This document shows positions 56,375-64,000 of a stretch of 64,000 bases of DNA, in pieces (within the stretch, counting starts at the first letter, position 1; every line of letters starts with the position of its first letter). The stretch is from positions 25,110,001 to 25,174,000 of the forward strand of contig NC_083379.1 in the NCBI RefSeq assembly GCF_031755915.1. Direction: 5' to 3'. Below the pieces are notes generated by a model that was given only the letters and a program-made list of their open reading frames with translations, had not been told where the DNA came from and did not search any database. Both the position numbers and the translations under genes were made by a program. This DNA is from Ziziphus jujuba. Taxonomy: Eukaryota; Streptophyta; Magnoliopsida; Rosales; Rhamnaceae.

Positions 56375-59300
56375 CTCCTCCTTGGTGTTCTTGCTTGAAA
56401 TATTTAGAAGCTTCCTCAAGGTCTCAAATCTTGCTTTTCGAAGTGGCTTGGTGAAGAAATCTGCAAGGTTATCTTCGTTCTTGATATATTCCAAGCTTAC
56501 TTCTCCATTTTCTTCAAACTCCCTCAAAGAGTAATACTTCAACGGTATGTGTTTTGTCCTTCCATGTTGAACGGGGTTCTTGGCTATTGATATGGCTGAA
56601 GTGTTGTCACATTTGATGATGGTTGAACCCTCTTGAGGATAACCTAGGTCCTCCAATAATTTCCTAAGCCAAATGCATTGATTTGCACATGAAGAGCAAG
56701 CAATGTACTCGGCTTCGGCGGTGCTTTGAGTGGTTGTTGCTTGCTTCTTTGCATTCCATGAGAATGGTCCACTACCAAGTGAGAAAATATACCTCAAAGT
56801 GCTCTTCATATCATCCAAGCGTCCAGCCCAATCACTATTCGAGTAGGCCATTAATCTCATCACATCTTGCCTATCATACCAAACTCCAAAGTCTTGTGTT
56901 CCTTTTACGTATCTAAGAATTCTTTTGGCACCTACAAAATGGTTTTGGGATGGTGCTTGCATATATCTAGACAAAACACATGTGGGCATGCATAATATCC
57001 GGTCTTGATGAACATACATAGAGAAAACTTCCTATCATGCTTCTATATAGGGTCGGGTTTACCTTTGGTGATCCATCCTCCTTCTTGTATTTGTCTCCTT
57101 GGCTCATTGGTGTTGACAATGGCTTGCATTCATCAAGGTTGAACTTTTTCAAAAGATCTTTGATGTATTTCTCTTGAGATATGAAAATACCCCTAGAGCA
57201 TTGCATCACTTCCACTCAAAGGAAGTAATTCATTTCACCAAGGCTTGACATGTCAAACTCCTTTTCAAGTTCATTTTTCAAAACTTCCACATTCTTTTCA
57301 TTTTCACCCATGACCAACAAATCATCCACATAGAGTAAGATAACAATCATGCCTTCTTCATTCCTTATGTATAGTGTTGGCTCATTTGGACTCCTCCTAA
57401 AGCCTTGGTAGGTCAAGTAACCATCAATCTTGCCATACCAAGCCCTAAATGCTTGCTTTAACCCGTAAAGTGTCTTGTGTAGATGGTAGACTTTGTCCTC
57501 ATGTCCTTGAACAATGAAGCCCTCGGGTTGCTTGACATAAACCTCCTCTTGAAGCACACCATTCAAGAAAGCAGACTTTACATCAAGGTGGTACACCTTC
57601 CATGACATTGAGGCAGAGATGGATAGGATAAGCTTTATGGTCTCCATTCTTGCAACCGGTGCAAACGTCTCTCCATAATCTACACCCGCTTGTTGTGCAT
57701 AGCCTTTTGCCACAATCCTTGCCTTGTGCTTGCATATTGTTCCATCCGGGTTGAACTTGGTCCTTAAGATCCACTTTATACCAATTGGTTTCTTATTTTT
57801 AGGTTTAGAAACCAAAGACCAAGTTTCATTCTTTTCTATCATATCCATTTCGGTTTGCATGGCCTCCATCCACTCTTTCTTTTGCATAGCTTCTTGAGCA
57901 TTTGTAGGATCACTCAAGGCAACATTGCACCTTTCATATATTTCGGACAACATTGCAACATCATCTCCAATCTCCAATTCGACTCCAATGGTCTCAAGTG
58001 CATCCTCCTCATCATCTTCATTTTCTTTATTGTCATTGTCATTGGTTTCTTCTTCTTCATCATCCAACCGAGCATTATCTTCATGGATAAGAAGCTCCTC
58101 CTTTGTCCAATCCCAAACAGCATCTTCATCAATCCTCACATCCCTTGTTACCACAAGTTTCTTGGTTTCATGTTGAAAACACTAAAACCTTTGGTAACCT
58201 CACTAAAGACGACCAAGATGCCCATATTTGCCCTTTTGTCAAGCTTGTCTCTCATGTGTGGATGAACATGAAGAAAACAAACACTTCCAAAGATTTTTAT
58301 GTTGTCCAAAGATTTTTTTTCTCCATATCATATCTCCTAGGGTGTCTTGGACTCATTGGCTTTGGTGTATGCTCGGTTTTGGATGTAGCTAGCCGTGTAT
58401 ACGGCTTCGGCCCAAAACGTCTTTGGCATGTTCTTCTCATGTATCATGCACCTTGCCATCTCCATCAAGGTCTTATTTTTCCTCTCGCAAACACCATTTT
58501 GTTATGGTGTGTATGGTGTTGTGAATTGATGCATCATTCCATTTTCTTTGCAAAAATCCTCCATAGCCAAGCTTGTATATTCTCCACCATTGTTGGTTCT
58601 CAAGCACTTCATCTTTGCATTGCTTTGGGTTTCCACCATCTTCTTGAATTCCATGAACTTCTCAAGCACTTGTGACTTGGTTGTTAGAAAATATACCAAA
58701 CACATCCTTGAGTAGTCATCAATGAAGGTTAGGAAGTACTTACATCCTCCAATTGATGACAAACTCATCGGTCCACACACATCCGAATGGACTAGCTCAA
58801 GCTTCTCGTTAGCTCTCCATGAACCGGATTTAGGGAATGGAAGCCGTGTGGATTTCCCTAGTTGACATACATCACATAGGCTTTTCATCTCCTCAATCTT
58901 TGGCATGTCCTTCACAATGGCATTGGTGTTTTTCGTGGCACCATAGCTAGAATGCCCAAGCCTTTTATGCCAAAGTTGAGAAATGGACTCCACTTTGGTT
59001 TTTAAGGCTTGTTTATTCTTAAATAGGTCCAATTTATAGCTTTTGTCCTTCAATGGTACCTTAAACAGCTCATTACCACAAGCATCATATATGATACATC
59101 CATCTTTTACAAAATTTAAAGCAAAGCCTCTTTCTACCAATTGTGCTACACTAAGCAAGTTTTCACACAAACTAGGAACATATAGCACATCTTTTATAAT
59201 TTTGGTACTTCCTTAGTGTTCAAGCACACATCTCCTTTGCCTTCTACTTTCATGAACCGGCCATCACCAATCTTCACTTTGGTTTTGTAGTTTTGATCAA

Positions 59301-60318
59301 GCTTCATAAAGCCATCCTTTTGGAAACTCATGTGGTGTGAGAAACCACTATCCACAAGCCAACCGAGACCACTACTTGTGGCTTTAAGGCATGTGGCCAC
59401 AAATAGGTTCTTGGCTTCTTCATTAACCACATTGGCTTGTTGTCTCCTTTCCTTGCATACTTTGGCAATGTGGCATTTTCCTCCACATCTTTCACAAGAT
59501 GCATCCGGCCTCCAAAAACACTTGGATGGTGGATGTCCAAGCTTCTTGCAATGAGGGTAAGGTGGATGTCCTCCTCAGTTTTGATGGTTTTGTTGTTGTT
59601 GTTGTTGATTCCATCCACTTTTGTTGTTGGTTGTAAAACCGGTTTGGTTGGTGTTGTTGTTGCCATGGCCACCATAGAATGCACTCTCTATGGTCTCCTC
59701 CTTTCTAATGGCTCTCCTTTGTTCGGTTGCTTGAAGAGCATTGATGAGCTCACTCAAGGTTATTTCACTAAGATTTCTAGATTCTTCAAGGGAGGAAATC
59801 TTAGCTTCAAACCTTTTGGGTATGCTCACCAATACTTTCTCTACTACCCTTTGATCGGTCAATTGCTTACCAAGGACCCGAATTTGATTTACCACTTTGA
59901 GCATTCTTTCTGTAAAATCCTTGACAAGCTCATTCTCCTTCATCTTCAAGGTCTCAAACTCTCTTCTTAGGTTTAAAATTTGCATTTACCGAGTTATAGT
60001 ATTTCCATGGAACTCCTCTTGAAGCTTTATCCAAACCTCTCTAGCACTTGTGCATGACATTGTCCTTGTAAAAATGGAATCACTCATGGAGGAGTGCAAG
60101 GCAGTGAGGGCCTTGAACCCCTTGGCAACTTCAGCCTCATGTGCATTTCTTTGTGCTTGGGTTGCATTAGCTCTCAACTCTTCCACTACATAACCTTCTT
60201 CTATGACTTCCCATAAACCAAAGGCTTGAAGGTAGGCTTTCATTTTTATACTCCAAATGGAATAGTTTTGGCCTTCAAACTTAGGTGGTGTTGGGGTTGC
60301 AAAGGATTGTGAGGCCAT
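56369..60318 (-). pseudogene. Copia-C gag-pol polyprotein (stops and frameshifts)
   Basis: Starts at 60318 with MASQSFATPTPPKFEGQNYS, collinear with Copia-A. Gag runs to a TAA for CAA at about 59988. A glutamine run near 59590 precedes a TGA (59575-59577), probably from CGA. The zinc-knuckle zone has the first Cys as Tyr, but CERCGGKCHIAKVC is intact. Protease: WLVDSGFSHHM. A 1-bp loss near 59212 precedes integrase: LWHKRLGHSS, HSDVCGP, then RTNNGGEY, where the catalytic Asp is Asn. A TAA for CAA (about 58502) and further frameshifts follow. RT from 58154: KWILRTKFNPDG, HLDVKSAFLNG, intact LLYVDDLLVMG, with a TGA near 57216. RNase H: YSNSDWAGRLDD, TAEAEYIACSS, ending NTKEEC with the stop inside the LTR. 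Confidence 0.94.
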
Positions 60319-60511
60319 TTGAAAAAATGGTTTTTGAAAAGTTCTGAAAAATGGACACAAGAACAAGCTCTCTGGTGGTGGTGTTTTGGTGAGTTTCAAC
60401 TAGTCTTTTTGGGAGGTTTTGGTTTCGGTTGGAAGGCTTTAGGTGGGGGATCCTCTCACAAATAAAATGGTCTAGGTTGAAAGCTCACAAGGTCCTAAGA
60501 AATTACACTGT

Positions 60512-60523
60512 GCTCTGATACCA
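60512..60523 (-). promoter_or_regulatory. Copia-C primer-binding site
   Basis: GCTCTGATACCA on the plus strand, i.e. TGGTATCAGAGC on the coding strand, directly abutting the 5' LTR. Confidence 0.95.
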
Positions 60524-61505
60524 TGATGGAATTTGGTGTAGGTTTATGTTGTTTTACCCTAGAGCACAATCATTCAAGGTGTTAGTCAAGAATGATTGTT
60601 GTTGGTTCTTGGTTCTTGATTTTGTTTTTTTTTGGATTTGTTAAGGTTTTGTTTCTGGTTTTAATGGAGGTTTAGGGTTCTTGAGAAGGTTGTTAGCTTT
60701 TGGGAAGAAGAAGAAACCAAAATGTAGTAGTTGAGAGAGAGAGAGCCAAAAATGTTGTTTTTCAAAATCTGTTTTTGAATATTTTCTTTCTCAACATTTT
60801 TCATTACAATTTTCATACTTTTAAATACATCAAAAAGATAATAAGGCATGCTGCCATATTGAACAATAAATACAAAAGCTTTAAAAGTAACCAACCAAGC
60901 CAAACTACCTCAACTAACTCTAATCAATGTACTGGGCATGCAAGAAACCTTCTTTAATGGGCAGTTCAGCTTGTCTAAGGCATTTGAATTTGAAACCCAG
61001 CTCCATTTGACTTGAAAATTGGAGGGAAGCCTTTTTGAATATTAAAATATGTTCTAGCCAAAAACCAGATAAAACAAAGTCCATTTACCCATTCAAAAGT
61101 AATCAAACCCGAGGTAGTTTAACAAAACTGCACAAGGGTCAGATTGTTTTGGGCTTAACTCAGCCTTCCCAGCTCCAAATTGGGCCATTCTTTTTGCTGC
61201 TGCTTCCTCTGCATATCTAGTTTATCATATCCAAAATTCAGGTCCAAATCCAAAACCTACTTCAAACGGCATTCAAGGAAGTGGACTTATGTTGCTAGAA
61301 ATACAATTCCAGCAACTAGACAAAAAAGGCCTTAAGCTAGATAATGAGCTTAGGGCATTACAAAAAGGATATTGTTCTTAAACATTAAAAGATAAAATAA
61401 AATGCATAAACATAAATAATGTTTGGTCTTTGATGTTGCAAAACAAAGAGTGCAAGTGTAACCAAACTACCTTGCACATTGTGGCAAGATCACCACATTT
61501 CAACA
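60524..61505 (-). repeat. Copia-C 5' LTR (right)
   Basis: 982 bp, from TGATGGAATTTGG to CACATTTCAACA on the plus strand, followed by ATATC. It is highly similar by eye to the left LTR apart from small indels near 60744 and 61120. Confidence 0.95.
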
Positions 61506-61972
61506 ATATCAACATAATCTCCAGTAACAAGAATCACTACAAACCACAACCTAATAGGCAACAAATTGGAAAAAATCCAAACCAACTTCCAAGCCAAAAA
61601 CAAATTGCTAAAAAAAAAAAAAATAGGTTTATGCAATATCTCCTCAAAATTCCTCCTTTTTTTTTTTTTTGAATATATGAATGCAAGTAATTAAGATTAA
61701 AACAGAAAATAAAAATAAAAATAAAAAATAAACCAAATTACTAAGAACTAATATGCAAAACAACCAACAAACCAGAGAGCAAAAATTCAGCTAAAAAATG
61801 AATCAAATTTGGCTATGAAGACAACTTGTGTTTTTTTTTTTTTTTTTTTTATGAAGAATGTGTATGAGTAGCAAACAACCATAACCTACTGTTAAAATTG
61901 TAGATAATGCAAAAATAAAATAAAACAAATAAGATAGAACAAGCATAAACAAAATTCAACTATGAAACCAAA
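61506..61972 (-). other. Gypsy-5 leader, first part
   Basis: Reverse leader sequence with long T and A runs (61609-61623, 61660-61672, 61832-61850) and a degenerate primer-binding site (CAACTATGAAACCA) next to the LTR. Confidence 0.75.
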
Positions 61973-63083
61973 TGATACGAACCTAGGTCGATTTGCTTAT
62001 AAACTATTATTATATTAGCTTGGATCTCAATTAATTTTAGGTTCTAATGGTCACCTTAACCCCTAATCAACTTGTGATTATAAATATTGATATATAATGA
62101 AGATGCCACAATAGGAGATGGATGTCCTATTTATAAGTCAGACTAAAATACTTGATTTCTATTCAATGTTTTAGGTATTCAAAGAGAACAAAGATAATCC
62201 TTTCTTACAAATAAATTTCTGTATGAATAATGTACTGAATATTATTGAGATAATAAGCCTTAAATAGTTTTGAAGTCATAGAACAAAAATCCTAAAACAC
62301 AGTATGAAAACCAGCCAAAGTTGTAGAATCCATGATGTGGACGAAATTCATAACTTTCCTAATCTAATTTGGATTAATTAATTTCTTAAGTTTGACATAG
62401 GAATTAATTAATTTACAGTCAAAATAATAAAATATCAACCTTTCTAAAGGTATTTTTCCAGCAATTAGATGAATAAAAATAAAAATAAAAGACTAATTTT
62501 CTAAAATAAAGGTCAAATTTTAGATTAGGAAACTAGTTGACTAGTTTTAAAACTAAGCTGTTTTTGTCCAATCACCAGCTAGTTTAGACTCCAAATAAGC
62601 TACAACATGCCATGTAGGATGCAAAATAGGATTAATATTGGAACAAAAAGAACTTGCTTGAACAACAAGAAGAAAGATGAAAGCCAGCGCCATAATAAAC
62701 CAATTCGGCCAACATGAAGTCTTGTGCACCAACATGCTTAGTGAACAACTTTGCTTCTATCTTGGCATGATTTCACCGCCCTTTTGAGTTCTCAATGACA
62801 TTCATAAGTCAACAAATTCATTCCTTTCTGCCCGAAGTCCGTAGAAGCACTAATATAGCTTCACGGGTCCATTTCCACCTTCATAACTTGGATGCATAAA
62901 ACGGTCCTTGGATCTTCAGGTATTGTTATGCCCTCTTAAGATTTAATAACACCTTGTATGAAGCTAACCAGGTTGTCCTTAAATCCCTTAGCTTGTGATC
63001 TTGTGATTGGTCCCGTCTTCAGTTGCACAGGATCAGCACCTCAGCGAGTAGTCGATTGTAAGGGTACAAGCGGATTCTCATCA
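61973..63083 (-). repeat. Gypsy-5 5' LTR
   Basis: A complete reverse LTR of 1111 bp, TGATACGAACCTAGG to GGATTCTCATCA. Leader sequences lie on both sides: its own to the left, that of another element to the right. Confidence 0.9.
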
Positions 63084-63992
63084 CAAAGCAAACAAATTTG
63101 GAGTGAATTTTTAACACCTAATTCTTGGCTTAAAATAAGGAAAAATAATGATGCAATTTTTGGAATCAATAAGGTATAGATCAGAATATTAAGAAACCAA
63201 AAATTCAAGGATAAAATTAAGAGAAAGGATTCAAACAACAAACACGAAACAATTTGAACAAAATATGGAATAATTGTTTGTTGTAGGTCTTGTAATTTAA
63301 GTCTAAGTATCAAATCCTTAAACCTATCTTAATCCAATCAATTTAGAACACAATATTCTAATATCTAGCAACAATATTGAATAAATAAACTGCAACTCCA
63401 ACAATTCTCATTCGAATTTCCCAAAGCCAAATAAACTCAAATTTTTTTTTTTATCCTTCAAAACCCGACCTTTTCTTTTTATGCCAAAACTTTTTTGTTT
63501 CTTTCTTAAACTTTGACTTTTTTATTTTCCTTGATCACTAGCAGAATAACACCAACACAAAATCCAGCAGTACAATCAACACCAAAAATGCAACTCAAAC
63601 CAAAAAACTTATCAAACCCGATCCAAACTTCCCAGCAAAAACAAATTGCAAAAATTTTAGGTTTATGAAATATGTTCTCAAAATTCCTCTTTTTTTTTCT
63701 TTTTCTTTTTTGAATATATGAATGCATCCAATTATGATTAAAATAGAAAGGAAAAATCAAAAATAAAAATTACTAAGAACTATTATGCAAAACAACCAAC
63801 AAACTAGAAAGCAAAAATTCAGCTGACAAAAGGAATCAAATTTGGCTATGAAGAATTTTTATTTTTTTTTTGGTAGAGTGTGCATGAGTAAGAAACAAGC
63901 TTAACCTAATGTTAAAAGTGCAGAAAAATACAAAACAAAACAACATAAATAAGATAGATCAAGTGTGAAGAAAATTAGGCTTCAATGCCAAA
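63084..63992 (-). other. Leader of a further minus-strand gypsy element
   Basis: About 0.9 kb of gypsy leader in reverse, the same layout as 54958-55377 plus 61506-61972. It ends at a degenerate primer-binding site GGCTTCAATGCCA (63978-63990) and the first bases of another reverse LTR (TGATTTAA, from 63993). The host element continues beyond the window. Confidence 0.75.
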
Positions 63993-64000
63993 TGATTTAA
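63993..64000 (-). repeat. Start of another reverse gypsy LTR, cut by window edge
   Basis: TGATTTAA follows the primer-binding-site-like sequence at the position where LTRs begin TGATACGA. Only eight bases are present, so identification rests on context. Confidence 0.5.

Larger units (their letters stand above)
55378..61505 (-). mobile_element. Copia-C, Ty1/copia retrotransposon (minus strand)
   Basis: A 6128-bp element with LTRs of 997 and 982 bp, a perfect adjacent primer-binding site, a gag-integrase-RT-RNase H polyprotein, and the target-site duplication ATATC at 55373-55377 and 61506-61510. It is inserted in the leader of Gypsy-5. It is related to Copia-A/B (the LTR start TGTTGAAATGTGG and the polyprotein order and end are similar) but clearly a different family by protein sequence. 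Confidence 0.96.
54798..63083 (-). mobile_element. Gypsy-5 remnant (minus strand), split by Copia-C
   Basis: Read from the right: 5' LTR (61973-63083), degenerate primer-binding site, leader (61506-61972, then 54958-55377 after Copia-C), then a direct fusion to a protease fragment (54798-54957). Gag and everything after protease are absent. The left LTR is not in the window, so the element is truncated. CAAAG at 63084-63088 is the expected site of its target duplication. Confidence 0.8.

Noticed and set aside
1..64000. CRISPR array, operons, tRNA or rRNA genes
   Set aside because: All repeats are explained by LTRs, leaders or coding copies of transposons. The tRNA-like words are primer-binding sites of 12-13 bases, not tRNA genes.

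Overview
This is plant nuclear DNA, very probably from an angiosperm, made almost entirely of nested transposable elements. It is AT-rich. It carries plant-type Ty1/copia and Ty3/gypsy elements primed by initiator-Met tRNA (TGGTATCAGAGC next to the LTRs) and a Mutator-like (MULE) transposase. I found no intact host gene, tRNA, rRNA or CRISPR array. Every coding stretch belongs to a transposon and carries stops, frameshifts or deletions. The species cannot be named from the sequence.

Left block (1-22.1 kb): a MULE transposase pseudogene on the minus strand (coding remnants at 1047-2007 and 17259-19300) is split by a gypsy element, Gypsy-1 (2008-17258, target-site duplication CCTAG). Gypsy-1 is itself split by Copia-A (7897-14083, TSD AAGGG, two 1036-bp LTRs). 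A solo gypsy LTR (19387-20513, TSD CAAAA) lies just upstream of the MULE reading frame, and a reverse LTR (1-1046) cuts its C-terminus. From 22.1 to 25.4 kb there is AT-rich non-coding DNA. Part of it (about 22865-23905) is an inverted, diverged copy of a 1-kb segment lying inside the 5' LTR of Gypsy-1 (about 2832-3875).

Central block (25396-54605): once younger insertions are removed, this reads LTR - internal - LTR - internal - truncated LTR on the plus strand, so two gypsy internal regions share a middle LTR (Gypsy-2 chain). Into the first internal region went Gypsy-3 on the minus strand (30205-41352, TSD AGGAG), and into that went Copia-B (32197-38532), which also shows LTR - internal - LTR - truncated internal order. 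Into the second internal region went Gypsy-4 (44548-50430, TSD GCGAG) and a reverse solo LTR (50488-51516). Gypsy-3, Gypsy-4 and the second Gypsy-2 internal region all keep gag and protease but lack most of RT, RNase H and the integrase core, and share unusual sequence at the right edge of the gap. This suggests a lineage of internally deleted, non-autonomous gypsy elements.

Right block (54606-64000): minus-strand gypsy remnants (Gypsy-5, and the leader of a further element) are split by Copia-C (55378-61505, minus strand, TSD ATATC).

The inferred order is: MULE and the Gypsy-2 chain oldest; then Gypsy-1, Gypsy-3, Gypsy-4 and the solo LTRs; then the copia elements. Copia-A is the best preserved: its 1328-codon polyprotein frame is broken only by three CAA-to-TAA stops, and its two LTRs differ at roughly 18 positions by eye. 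All comparisons were made by eye without alignment software.
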